Shown here: positions 22,473 to 32,859 of the stretch, one piece after another
How positions within the stretch are numbered: position 1 is the stretch's first letter
Layout of the letters: every line of letters begins with the position of its first letter
Source of the DNA: Trichobilharzia regenti
Lineage: Eukaryota > Platyhelminthes > Trematoda > Strigeidida > Schistosomatidae
DNA: 64,000 bases
Direction: 5' to 3'
Assembly (NCBI GenBank): GCA_944472135.2
Contig: OX235265.1
Location: 45,605,459-45,669,458, forward strand
The notes under the pieces: model-generated
What the model saw: only the letters and a program-made list of their open reading frames with translations
The model's database searches: none
Told to the model about the DNA's origin: nothing
Position numbers and translations under genes: made by a program

Positions 22473-22667
22473 TGCATTTCGGTCTTCAGTGCTAAGCTGA
22501 GGATTATGTCTTTTCTATTTGAGTACAGGTATGATAAATTGACGTACTTCCTCTTCTACTTCCTCATTTAATTTTGATAAGTTGAGTGACGATTCTAAGG
22601 AAGCACAGAAATCTGTTACTGAAGCGTCGCCAGTATTGTAGGTGAGTCCTTTCTGAAGAAGCTGTTC

Positions 22668-22925
22668 TCCTGCTTTTTATTCCTGTATGCTCCCAGTCAA
22701 ACATAAAGCTTCCAGGTGGAGCTTTGAACTTTCGGTAGCAGTGGTGTTTATTTTTAATGGATGGGGTTGCTAGCCTCATGCCAAACCTACCCTCTGTTTC
22801 GCGTTTACTAATGGCTAGGCAAAGCTTGGGAGGGCATTGGCCACGAATAGAACCCAGACCTGTTGCATGGTTGGTAATAAACCAAGCTTTGGGATTACAG
22901 TTTCTGATGACACTAGAATCCAGAA
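22668..22925 (-). repeat. SINE-E (tRNA-derived), copy 1, decayed
   Basis: Aligns to 25810-26065. Shared text: TTTTTATTCCTGTATG, CATAAAGCTTCCAG, GGTTGCTA, CCCTC. The tRNA-like head is on the minus strand near 22840-22880 but is more damaged than in copy 2. Located exactly at the 5' edge of PLE-B, so it either inserted there or marks a recombination joint. Confidence 0.55.
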
Positions 22926-23119
22926 GTCATCATCACCTCACATCGTCGAAAGATCTGTATTAGGGTTTGTCATTATCAAAAACGGCTAGGCCATTCGAGG
23001 CAGGAAAAGCAGTCAATAAGGAATTCACAAAAGCATTTCAAAAATTTGTATAATGGTGTTTTTCTAACTGTCAAACAACAAGGCTTCATCTCACAGAGTC
23101 AGTATACATCACTGTAACG

Positions 23120-23755
23120 CTCACACCAAGACTATATGGCTTACCTAAAGTGCAAAAAAATGGTGTACCGCTTCGACTAGTATTATATATGTTAAATTCA
23201 CCATGCCATCCCGTAGCCAAATGGTTAGTCGAACTCTTACAGCCTCTTCACACCGAGTTGGTGAAACACAGTGTGAAGGATAGTTTTGGATTTGTTAAAA
23301 GGATAAAAGATTTAAATGTTGACAATAAATTTATGATATCATTTGACGTATCTTCCTTATTCACCAATGTACCACTTATGGAAACAGTGGACTTTGTATG
23401 CGAAGAACTCATAAGAGGAAACATCGATGTTGGCATTCCTATATCTTTTCTGATGAAATAGCTTCTCTTGAAATGTACAATGAATCTCCACTTTTTACTT
23501 AAGAAGGAACTATATAGACAAATCGACGGTGTGGCAATGGGGTCACCACTAGGACGCACTCTAGCCAACATTTTCATTGCAAAACTAAAAAATGGGCCTT
23601 TGAAAGATGTTATTAATGAACTCGAATTCTATTGTAGGTACATGGATGATACATTTTTGATTGTGAAAGATGAGAAGGAAACAAAGAACATCCTGGATAG
23701 ATTTGACCAAGTTCATCCTGCAATAAATTTTAATATTGAGAAAGAAAAAGACTAG
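23120..23755 (+). pseudogene. PLE-C reverse transcriptase, two frames
   Basis: Frame 23150-23461 carries MISFDVSSLFTNVPL, motif A with the catalytic Asp. A stop (TAG) follows at 23459. Frame 23468-23755 carries QIDGVAMGSPLGRTLANIFI (motif B) and YCRYMDDTFLIVK (motif C, YMDD rather than the YVDD of lineage B). A further one-base shift at 23740 leads into TSFLDVLMTRKDG, the FLD motif. The catalytic residues are present, but three breaks prevent a single product. Confidence 0.85.
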
Positions 23756-24345
23756 TACTTCATTTCTAGACGTTCTTATGACCAGAAAAGATGGCATAAT
23801 AATAAGTGTATATAGAAAACCTACATCAACGGGTCAGTATACTCATTTTCTTGGCTTCGTGCCCTTGAAATACAAACGCAATCTGATAAAGTGCTTGGTT
23901 CACAGAGCAAGAGCAATTTGCTTGGATGAATGTCTTGAAGAGGAACTTATTAATATTAAACGGTTGCTAAGTGAAAATGGTTATCCTGAAAAGTTTATTG
24001 ATAAGAATATGAATCTAAAATCAAAGCATCCCAAGTTACCAACAGTTCTAAAAGAGGCCTTATTCTTACAAATGCAGTTCCTTGGGGACAACATCAGCAA
24101 GGTACTGACACAACACCTTAGAAATGCGGTAAAAAGAGCATTCCCTGCTGCTGAATTACCCTGTATCTTCAAAACCACTCCGTTTCTGCTTTCGGGAATA
24201 AAAGACAAACTGTCTGATTTCACCTCTTCCATGTGTATCTACCAATTTAACTGCTCCTGTGGAGCCAATTACATAGGTCGTACAATTTAGCGTGTTTCTC
24301 GTCGAATTTCCGAACAACACTTGCGGGGTTAAGCAAAGGACAAAC
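23736..24345 (+). pseudogene. PLE-C linker and GIY-YIG endonuclease
   Basis: Open frame of 184 codons reading SVYRKPTSTGQYTHF, VHRARAICLDECLEEELINI, ENGYPEKFIDKNMNLK and MQFLGDNISKVLT. It ends in the nuclease start SSMCIYQFNCSCGANYIGRT, with Cys-x-Cys and YIG intact, then a TAG stop. Beyond it, RVSRRISEQHLRG keeps the Arg and Glu. Later pieces, SGILSHLVDTEHKIDVNHAF and ALRVRLLNTAEAG, lie in another frame to about 24500. Confidence 0.85.
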
Positions 24346-24545
24346 AAAACCTATTTGCAGCGGTATTCTATCTCATCTTGTGGATACAGAACACAAGATT
24401 GACGTTAACCATGCTTTTCGGTTCATTCCCCGCACACCTATGAATATCAATTTTGCCTTAAGAGTTCGACTACTAAATACTGCTGAAGCTGGCCGTTGAG
24501 ATCCAAATAAACAAGCCTAATTTGTGCATCTAAAAGAAGTTAGTT

Positions 24546-25809
24546 CAGACATTATCGTAACCTTGGTCATCTAGGTTTGAATGACCCTGAATTTTGGTGG
24601 AATTTTCCTAATTTTAGTTGACATTCTATTCGCTACTATATCTTTATTAATATCATTATAATTTAAGCATCTTTAATGAACTGTAATTTCATTGTGATCT
24701 TACTTTACAAATCGATATTATTTAAAAAAACACTAATATTGTTATTGACTTCTAATCTAGAATATTCTATGTATATCAAAATGAATATAATTGTAAAGCC
24801 AGAAGAGGAATTTATCGAGAAGAATATTCTTTGCTCAGTTATTTTGTGTTTCATCAATTTCTCATTACTTGGGATCTTCACACCACTCTGTGTTAATCCA
24901 AGAACAGTTCGATTTAAAAGAGAGATAAGGAATTATTTGAAAGTTAAAGGCGTGTTTTTGTTACTTGATTCACTTTATTCTTATTGGTTCAATTTTTATT
25001 TTTGATATGGATTCTTTAAATTTTGATCACTGTGTTAAATCATTTGTTAGTTTTTTTTCTCAGTTTGTTTTGCTGAGTTAGCACAGTTAGGTTTCAATGT
25101 TTTTTGATTTAGATCTCGACGACATCCGTGTTGAGCTTATATTACATTTTGACGAAATACAGAGTACCCTTCGAAATTGCATTTTTATCTTCTAGTTGCC
25201 TTCAACCATCTCCTACTATTGCATTAATGCAATCATTCAAGCCAGTGAATAATTTATAGGAAATCCCATTTGGTAGACAGAGTAAATCAAAATAATTGAT
25301 TCCGTGAAGATACGCTTTGCAACGAATCTATTATCAAGCTGTACAGTCGTATATACATGATTTTTTGTACATATAATGTAATAAGCGACAAAATAATTGT
25401 GATTATAATCGTAGTTATCTATTAAGTGACAAAGATTCGTTATGTTCTTCATAAAAATAGCTCATGGAATGTACGAATCTTAGAAGGGGTGTAGAACCAA
25501 TCAAATATATAGGCAATTGAAACACTGTGCAACAGCGTGAGGATTTCGATAGGATTGAGGTAACATCGAAAATTATTCAAGGTGGAAATGATAATAATAA
25601 TAAGGGACAGATACATAAATTGAATAAAAAAGGAGAAATAAATAGGGTTAAGAGGGATTATGATAGTTTGGCATCGGCAGATTAGGACCATGAAAGAAGG
25701 AGTGGTTGAACAAACGTTTCTTTGTATGCGAAATTTTGGCTTTTCTATTCCAACGCTCAAAGCCTCAGAAATCCAAATGTTTCAGACACGTAATTTTTTG
25801 GGCAGGTTA
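24546..25809. other. PLE 3' flank and intergenic
   Basis: AT-rich. A 109-codon frame at 24676-25005 is hydrophobic with no recognised domain and probably lies in the 3' flank of the PLE. 25237-25760 holds other long frames typical of AT-rich noncoding DNA. An AAT run is at 25590-25602. Confidence 0.45.
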
Positions 25810-26065
25810 TTTTCCGCACTGTTTTTTTATTCCTGTATGTTCCCAGTGGAACATAAAGCTTCCAGCTAGAGCTTTAAAGTTTCGGTAGTAGTGGTGTTTG
25901 TTTTTGAGAGATGGGGTTGCTACCCTCATGTCCAACTTTCCCTCCTTACCACTCTTATTACTGGCTTAGCGAGGTAAATGAATGCGTCTGTGGAAGGGGA
26001 TCGAACGCCGAACCACATGCGTGGTTGGTGAGCGTTCTACTGCTGTACCACCCAAACACGAAAAG
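25810..26065 (-). repeat. SINE-E (tRNA-derived), copy 2
   Basis: The minus strand starts with a tRNA-like head: A-box-like TGGTACAGCAGTAGAACG (about 26032-26049) and B-box-like GCGTTCGATCCCC (25998-26010). The body contains GGTAGCAACCCCATC and AGCTTTATGTTCCACTGGGA and ends in a T/A-rich tract near 25825. No hammerhead module seen. Confidence 0.65.
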
Positions 26066-26104
26066 AAATAATGTGCCTGAAATAAACAATAAGACAGTCA
26101 ACTG

Positions 26105-26395
26105 CTAGATGGTAATTAACAGTAGTGGAATGCAGGATGCCTGCACTTAGTCCTGTTTGGGACTCGTCATCTTAATGTACCTACGTTACCGACTGAGCGA
26201 TGGTGTTCCCACTGAGGCTCGTAACCTGAGCCCATGCGCACCCTGGATTCCACTGCTAGTCACCATCCATCAGTTAACTTATAATTAGATGACCAAACAC
26301 CATCGAAGCATATGTACAAGAAACTGACATGTCAACCTGAAACCGAGTACTTCGGTCCAGTCAATCGACGGGAAAATCTAAATTGAATTAAATAA
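26105..26395 (-). repeat. Sm-alpha-like SINE, inverted pair
   Basis: 26105-26240 on the minus strand has the hammerhead order ATGACGAG, hairpin GTCCCAAACAGGAC, then TAAGTGC: C3 of the core and the GAAA box are mutated. At about 26248 it switches to a plus-orientation piece, ATGCGCACCCTGGATTCCAC, which starts at hammerhead stem III next to the cleavage site. The flank 26285-26390 (GACATGTCAACCTGA, AAGTACTCGGTTTC-like text) is the inverse of 18265-18345. Confidence 0.65.
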
Positions 26396-26639
26396 GACAG
26401 TGTCTACACAGACAGCAGATAATTATATAAATAAATGTTTTTCAATTTTATTATCATGAGAACGCTAATCATAATGTTAGATCAATTAAATCTTAAGACT
26501 AAATGTTTCACCTACAAAGTCACGTTCCTCAAGAATTCAGAAGTCATTGTACAACATAAACTGAAGTATTTCCCACTCAGAATGCAGTCTCTCCCCTGTC
26601 TCTTATGCTCTCCATAATAATGTCAAAATATTCAAGTTT

Positions 26640-26985
26640 TGGTTTGTAGCGGGGAGATTTGATTGATCTCACTTTTGATCACGAGCTTACATCAGTGGGA
26701 GAACGACTGGAAAAAGAGACAGTATTGGACAAGAAGCTTCGTCTTACTTTGAATTTTTCATCAGTACGCGACCAGCAGGGTTCCAACCCAGGACTTTCAG
26801 GTTACAATGCAACTCCGCTGACCATTCAGGTACTGAAAGTATCACAGACTGAGACGCCCTGGATCCAATGCCTAACGATGGGGTCATGGGTGCATCCCTT
26901 CGAAGAGTCTCAAACAAGGGCGAAACAGCCGCCTAGTATCCCCTAGTTTTTTTAACTGACGTCAGCTCCTGATAGGACCTGTAGT
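26640..26985. repeat. SINE-A palindromic composite, diverged
   Basis: The left end GTTTGTAGCGGGGAGATTTGATT and the right end AACTGACGTCAGCTCCTGATAGG are inverted SINE-A termini. The tRNA-like head is degraded (TTCCAACCCAGGAC near 26781). A hammerhead remnant GAAGAGTCTCAAACAAGGGC with CGAAAC is at 26899-26925. No clear target duplication found. Confidence 0.55.
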
Positions 26986-27777
26986 CAAGCAAGTGCTTGG
27001 GAAATATTCATCATTTGTCTATTCGTTGGCAGATTCACGAATAATTCCCATTCAAGCTATTTTAATGAAAACAAATCACGTTGTTCAGCGGATGAGCTGT
27101 TCCCGGCGAATTTATTTTCCTTTATCTGTACAATCACGTCTATATACAATCTCTTTCCTGCGAAGAACAGTAACAAAACTGATGAGCTGTTGTTGTCAGT
27201 ATTTGTCAGTGCAAAAATTAAGTCAGTAGAAATCAAAATGGTTGTTACCATGATAGTAGAAGTGATTGAATAATCTTCTCTTCTATGCATAGCTCCAGTT
27301 TTTCTAAGTGAAATGACTAAAGCTTCAGCAATGCAGAGCAGAGGAAAGCGTATCGCATTTGGTAGGTTATTCTTCACTTTATACATTACTACCCTCTATC
27401 ATGGAATAGTTGTATATAAGTGCAATTGCACAGCTAAAAAGAAAGTGAATTTGCAAAAATAAGAGCCTCTTCACTGAACTACGGGTTTTCTTTCTATTAA
27501 TATCCATTGGTCAGATAAACAGCCAATCAGAATCCAGTATTTTGATAGGCGTGCCATTAATCAGTCTATGTTGATACATAAGCCATTTGTATAACACTAT
27601 TCCGAATATTATTATTAACTCTCAGTCACTCTACTGCAGTAAGCTCTCCAATATCAATCGAGGTGAGTTGAGGCCATTCAAATCTAAGGCCATGGTAAGT
27701 TTTCGACACATGCATTATCGTTAACCGGGAATTCATGAGAATTGGAATCAGTCCAAAACACGTTTGGAGTTATTTTA
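26986..27777. other. Intergenic, no gene recognised
   Basis: Open frames on both strands (26993-27229, 27057-27386) overlap each other and show no domain. Nothing supported. Confidence 0.45.
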
Positions 27778-28095
27778 GTGGATGGTGGTGGAATGCAGAA
27801 TGTATGCACTTCATCTTTTTTGGGAGTCTCTAGCTGGGTGTATCTGCATCTTTTCCAGCTAGTGGTGGTGTTGTTCCCTCTGAGATTAGAACCCAGTACC
27901 TGTCGTTGTTTCAAACGTCAAAGCGTCACCTACTAGATCACTTGAGCCACGTGTGGAACATCTTCTACAAGGAGAATCAGTTGTTATACGCACCCATGGA
28001 CATCGTCGAAGTGTCCATAGTAACAGATGATATATCAACAGATGTCGAACATTTCGGTTCAATCAATCAAAGCGGAAAATCAAAACTGAATTAGA
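27778..28095 (-). repeat. Sm-alpha-like SINE copy, decayed
   Basis: On the minus strand: upstream segment (28095-27950), tRNA-like head near 27950-27885 with GGTTCTAATCTC as the B-box relic, then a hammerhead remnant CTAGAGACTCCCAAAAAAG with GATGAAGTGC, and the tail GCATTCCACCACCATCC ending at 27778. The CUGANGA box is destroyed. Confidence 0.6.
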
Positions 28096-28239
28096 AACAA
28101 GTAATAATAGCAAACTGGGGAACTTGCAGATAAATTTAAGGCAAGATGCTGTAGAAGTAATGTGACTAATATCGACTCGATGTGAAATTACTGAGCTTCA
28201 TATAGTCCCATACCCACCTGCTAGCAACCGCATAGGAAA

Positions 28240-28561
28240 GTTTTTTTGTACCCTCTTTTGGGCAAAACCGGCTTTGAAAGACCTATACACTTAGCTCCAG
28301 TAAAGTAAGTGAACACACAGTTGGTTAACTACGGGATCTCGTCATTCAGCAGTTATTGAGCAGTAGTGATTGATTAGAAAACATAACTCTCAATAAAGCT
28401 GAGGCGAATAGGGGACTGTGAGACAACAGCAGCAAGTCACCTTTTAATTCAAGGTTCATGTGTATCATTTTCTTAGATGAAAATGTTAAGTCACACTTCA
28501 GAGGTTGCCGTGACCAAAAACAGCGTATTCTTGCCTGAATACACGGAACCGATTGATGCAT
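28240..28561 (-). pseudogene. Penelope-like element C-terminal remnant
   Basis: The minus-strand frame 28561-28346 reads SSKKMIHMNLELKGDLLLLS, matching the PLE-C linker KKLLYMNLPFNGDIS. Farther on (28300-28250) another frame reads KCIGLSK, a worn CGA-YIG-RT nuclease start. On the plus strand at 28547-28575, PIDAFLC matches the PLE N-terminal piece at 16.88 kb, so two PLE parts may abut here in opposite orientation; that second match is short. Confidence 0.55.
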
Positions 28562-28684
28562 TCCTCTGTATAGCTAACCCAACCTCCACGACTGACTCAC
28601 CGCCCCCCAAATGTCCCAACGGTAACAAAAGGACAGTTATATGTGATACTATTCAATTGTCTGAGGCGTGATATAATTCAACAA

Positions 28685-28835
28685 CCTCTTCAATATACAT
28701 CCAGTCAATCTCCGATTTCTTCTCATGTTTGCTGTGAAATACGCCCTTGATTGGTTCGTTGTCATAGCTTCTTGCTGCTTGCTTATCCTTTCTGAAGGGC
28801 CATCTGGTTTTCAGTATCAAACGAAGGTGGCTGCA
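28685..28835 (-). pseudogene. Small RTE C-terminal fragment
   Basis: Matches 59199-59340 and the IGHTLRK region of other RTE copies: CCAGTCAATCTCCGATTTCTTCTC, CTTGATTGGTTCGTTG-like and TTGCTTATCCTTTC. Too short to translate usefully. Confidence 0.5.
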
Positions 28836-28842
28836 AATAACT

Positions 28843-31110
28843 GAAAATAATAATAATAATTTGTTTTATTCAAGAAACAGTACTAGTGGTACAGTGTGAA
28901 ATTTTCAGCACTTATCTACAATATTGCATCTAATTTTACCAAACATTTAAAAGGAGTATTTCAAAAAATAAATGTAAAAAACAACAAAAAGAAAACACAA
29001 AAATAGCAAAAAAATGAGAAAAAATACCAAGATGTAGAATGAAAAATAAACAACATAATAAATAATATCTCAGTATTGGGTAGTGGAAGCTGTGATATGT
29101 TTATGCGTGGTGAACAGTAAAACTATACTATACAAGAAGTTATGACATGATATTAAGAATGTTTATAGCCAAGATGATCAGTTAATTTGATTAAACAACA
29201 CTAAATAATCATAAAATAACATTTCAGGGTTTTTATTGTCAGCTCTAATGCGGTGTTTGTATTGGTAGTGTAAGTAGTTCTGCATAATACAAAATTTTTA
29301 AGATGGTGATAATGGCGTTCACAACCAAGATTGTCAGTTAATATTTCCGGACAAAAAACAACCACAGAACCAATATTACATGATGGTTAATGACAGGACA
29401 ATTTTGTAATGCTGATAGTGCTAATATAGTCGGAACCAGTAGATAGACAAAAGAAGGAATAGAGTAAAGTATAAAAAGTAAGCCAATGTTAATAATTTAG
29501 GTAGCTAAGTATGTTTAAGAAGGTGTCCACTACAGAATACAAATGAGAGAAATAAAAGAGCCAAAATTATGTTATTAACAACAAAGCAAGCCATAGTTTT
29601 CGCGCTTAACATTGTCTCTGTCACTTAGAACACGGGCCAAATATGGTATCGCTGAGTTCCTATACTTGGTTGTACGAGCATATATTATTTTATACTGATC
29701 TCTGGTTCTACCTGATGAGATACAAGTAGAGAGTTGGGAATAGAGAAGGTGTTGGGGGTCGGAAAGTATGGTTTTAGACCATTTTTCGCATGTATTCAGA
29801 TGTCTTTCTACTAATGTAGTGACGAGCTGACTGAGTTTTACACCACTAGTCCTACTAACTACCTTCAATATCCTTCTCAGGATGGTATAGTCCTTTTTCA
29901 GTATCCCAGGAAAGACTAATGGGGAGCAGTAAATTAGAATAGGTAAGATACGAGAGTTGACAATTTGTGAAAGTAGAGCTTGGGTGATTTCAGACAGTCT
30001 GAGTTTCTTAATATAGTAGGAGTAGTAGTAGTAGATGGAACACTTTCTTAGAAATAGTTAGGATATGAGATGACCATGTAAGGTCTGAACATAGAACTAG
30101 TCCGAGGTATTTTGCATTAGACTTAGTTTCAGTTTTAGTCCCCTCAATGCTTCAGGCTACATTAATACTTAGTAGTGTTCGCAGATCTCGTTTATGCCTG
30201 AAGGAGAAGTCAATAGTCTGGCATTTTGAGGGATTCAGCATGAGGCCATTTAGTTTAGACCACTGATTGATATCCGACAGGAAGCTATTTAATTTGAAAC
30301 AGTCTGACTGAGACTTAACGGGAAGCAAAACAGCCAGCTCATCTGCATATTTGACTAAGTTGATTTCGTCTGAAAGAGGTAAGTCATGTAAGAAGAAGGA
30401 AAAGAGAAACGCAGAGATAACAGCACACTGAGGAACTCCGGCTTCAGTAAGCAAAGAAGAGGAAGCTACACCATTATATACCGTGTATTGCATCCTATTA
30501 GAGAAGTAAGAGTGCAGCTAGTTGATAGCCCAGGACTCAGTTTGTGTAAGGCTAAGCTTGTTTAACAAAAGGCCTCTAGGTACAGAGTCGAAAGCAGATG
30601 TATAATCAAAGAACGTACAACAGACATACTTGGTCCCTTTGTCTAAGGAGGATACAATGTTGTGATGAAACACAGCAGCAGCGTCTAAAATACTTCTACC
30701 CTCTTTGTAAGCAAACTGCTTTGGATCATTTGAGAAGCTTAGGGAGGGAACAAGTTTTTGTAACAATAATTTCTCCATTAGTTTCAAAAAAGGAGAGGTA
30801 ATAGCAGTAGGTCTAAACTTTACACTATTTCCAAAACCAGACTTGGGTGCAGGGATGACTTTAATATCTTTCCACATAGAAGGTACAATATTATTAGAAA
30901 AAGAAGTATTGAAAATGTTTGTAAGTGGGTTACTTAAAATATCAGCACATTTCCTTAGAACAATGGCAGGTATACTATCAGGGCCTAGACTCTGGGAAGG
31001 TTTAAGAGATTTTAAGCATTTAAGAACATCAGAAGTACTCAAACTCTGAAAGTCACTGGTCATGTTATTAGTTACACTGAAGCTGAAAGGGGCATTAGGA
31101 GGGCGGATAA
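28843..31110 (-). mobile_element. CR1-type non-LTR retrotransposon, copy L2
   Basis: The 3' end at 28843 has an AAT repeat tail. On the minus strand the RT frame runs from 31063: SLKPSQSLGPDSIPAIVLRK, VKFRPTAITSPFLKLMEKLL, KQFAYKEGRSILDAAAVFHH and CTFFDYTSAFDSVPRGLLL (motif A). Then, after a break, TEAGVPQCAVISAFLFSF (motif B) and EINLVKYADELAV (motif C). The C-terminus (29868-29575) reads QLVTTLVERHLNTCEKWSK and IIYARTTKYRNSAIPYLARV. The endonuclease half is missing. Motif B has Cys for the usual Gly and motif C reads YADE instead of YADD. Confidence 0.85.
30152..31063 (-). pseudogene. CR1 L2 reverse transcriptase, YADE variant
   Basis: Two long open frames, 31063-30518 (181 codons) and 30493-30152 (113 codons), cover the RT from before motif 1 to the thumb. 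They are separated by a single stop and shift near 30505. The second catalytic Asp of motif C is replaced by Glu, and the motif B Gly of PQG by Cys; each change alone would be expected to cripple polymerase activity. Sequence otherwise well kept, so this copy is younger than the RTE relics. Confidence 0.8.
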
Positions 31111-31555
31111 AATAAATACCTGAATAATCTGAAATATTTGAACAAATAAATATCTGAAACTTACTGTTGTTATTAATGTAGCAGTCAAAATCCTTTTTTA
31201 TTTATTATTATTTTAAAACGATAACTGTCACACCCATTTAAATTGTCAGAAATGCATTTACTGGAGTACACACCTATAATGACTAGTCACTCTGTTTCTT
31301 TAAAAATATTAGAAGATGAATCCTCTTCGTATTCATATATATTAGACTTATATCACAGTTTCAGAGATAATAAAACATCAAGTGACAAGTTTTAATTAAT
31401 AGTTTTGAAGTTGTATTGAAGTTCAAAAGATACATCTTTCTTATTTGAGGAATAGTGTTATTAGAAGACGGAGATTATCTGTAAACATATGTGATCTGAT
31501 GTGATGTATTCACACAGTACATTTCAAACAATCTGATGATCACACATTTACCGGT
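31111..31555. other. Intergenic, no gene recognised
   Basis: AT-rich; upstream flank of L2 on one side and of the PLE arm on the other. Nothing supported. Confidence 0.45.
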
Positions 31556-32850
31556 CAAGTCAATTTAAATGAATAAATAAAGGGCAATTAAAGTACACAG
31601 ATTGACAAAAAGGAATAATAAGAATGGTTACAGGATTTATCATGAGCTAACTTCAGTTAGAGAACCATTGGAAAACCAGCTGGGATAACTTGACAGCCCT
31701 TTCGTCAGCCTAGTTTGGGACTCTTCGGCAGTACGCACCCACCGACAGGGTTCGAACTCAGGGCCTTCTGGTTACAAGGTGAGCTAGCTTGTAAACTAAT
31801 AGAGCCATTGGGACCCGATCCAATCGCTCATGAATTCTGAGCTTACACCAATTGACGACATAGCGCAACCGCTAGCCAATGTCTTCGGCTAGTATTTGTC
31901 CTCACATCCTACCCGCTGTACTCTACTGGTCACGACTTCACACTAGAACCCCAGGCAACTACCTACCTGAATAGGGCCAGTCGTCAGTGAGCACCTCACT
32001 GATATTCAAGTGTTGGTTTACAGAGATTTGGTTGATTGGTTACAGGATTTCATCATGAGCTAGATGATATCCTGTAACCAATCAACCAAATCATTGCAAA
32101 CCAATACTTGAGTAATAAGAATAATTAATGCAGGATTTGGTTATCCAGTCAGATGAGGATTACCAAGGTGAGTTAAGAGTACTAATAAATTGTTTTTGAA
32201 CACAAAGGGGACGGAGTAGGCTTAAGTTTATGAATACTGATAACCTTAGCGTATTTCAGTAATCACCCTTGACCATCTTTATAGATGACCTTAAACTTAA
32301 CTTCAATCTTATGGTTCATCTAGATTAGATGTTTGGCTATAAATGAAGTTGGTAGTCTGTCACCTGTGTCTATTGATTTTTTAAAGTTCATCTGTCAAGG
32401 GCGCTTACTGAAATACACAGAGGCTATAGCTATTCATCACATGATCGTTCCTGAGTGGTGTCCTTTGCCCACAAAATGTACTCGTAAAATTTTTATAATT
32501 GGTGTGCAACAAAGTGTAGTGCATTTCCAGGAAACAAAGAAGAGATATCATAATGTATTGGTTCGCCCTACAGATCCTGGACGAAGAGAAAATATCGTGC
32601 AGTAAACTGTTCTGGAAATTTTGTGTGTTATATAAATGTTTCTCAGGATAAAGCTATTATTGCTTTATTATTTAAAAAGTTACCCCCCCCCCGCTGTGTG
32701 TTCCAAAAGAATTTATTATTACTCTTAACTTACCTTGGTAGTCTTCATCTGACTGGATAACGAAACGTGGCATTAATTATTCTTATTATTCCTTTTTGTC
32801 ACTTTGTGTAATTTTATTGCCCTTTATTTATTCATATAAATTGACTGAAG
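31556..32850 (+). mobile_element. Penelope-like element remnant with inverted terminal arms
   Basis: The left arm, 31556-31625 plus 32113-32195, is the inverse of the right arm, 32700-32850. Shared inverted text includes GACAAAAAGGAATAATAAGA and TTATCCAGTCAGATGA. A SINE-A composite (31626-32112) splits the left arm. Between the arms, the plus frame 32333-32460 reads GRLLKYTEAIAIHHM, the conserved end of the PLE nuclease region. The right arm contains CTGACTGGATAACGAAACG, resembling the hammerhead-like motif of the arms at 54.1/55.6 kb. A run of about 10 C is at 32684-32693. Confidence 0.65.
31626..32112 (-). repeat. SINE-A composite with 10-bp target duplication
   Basis: Flanked by TAATAAGAAT at 31616-31625 and 32113-32122. 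Contains a minus-orientation SINE-A: tail, degenerate hammerhead (31691-31735, core CCGAAGAG), tRNA-like head (31745-31815) and leader (31830-31985). It then ends in a hairpin, 32011-32055 against 32063-32108, made of two inverted SINE-A tail ends. The duplication shows that the whole 487 bp arrived, or was completed, as a single insertion. Confidence 0.75.
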
Positions 32851-32859
32851 AAGGACTAT

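Larger units (their letters stand above)
20560..22665 (-). mobile_element. Penelope-like element, lineage B, nearly full coding length
   Basis: Reading on the minus strand from 22665: an N-terminal region GLTYNTGDASVTDF and EEVEEEVRQFIIPVLK, then an in-frame stop; the DNA-binding or finger part ILSADKEKTTVILDAEDY; the reverse transcriptase; a linker; a GIY-YIG nuclease; and a 3' region with a hammerhead-like motif. The main frame is broken at about 22250 and 21465 by two indels whose effects cancel, and by a stop within the nuclease. A SINE-E copy sits directly at its 5' edge (22668). A shorter relative is at 56865-57600. Best-preserved RT in the window. Confidence 0.85.
22960..24545 (+). mobile_element. 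Penelope-like element, lineage C, RT plus GIY-YIG
   Basis: Longest copy of the lineage whose ends lie at 3.4, 10.4, 47.2, 54.2 and 62.6 kb. It begins in the RT entry region (LYGLPKVQKNGVPLR near 23130-23175) and runs to the C-terminus (KPNLCI near 24515). Stops or frame changes occur at about 23460, 23740, 24290 and 24340. The N-terminal region is absent; that part of the lineage may be represented at 16.7 kb. About 500 bp of AT-rich 3' flank follows. Confidence 0.8.

Noticed and set aside
24676..25005. 109-codon plus-strand open frame
   Set aside because: Hydrophobic, AT-driven composition, no domain, located in the 3' flank of a PLE.
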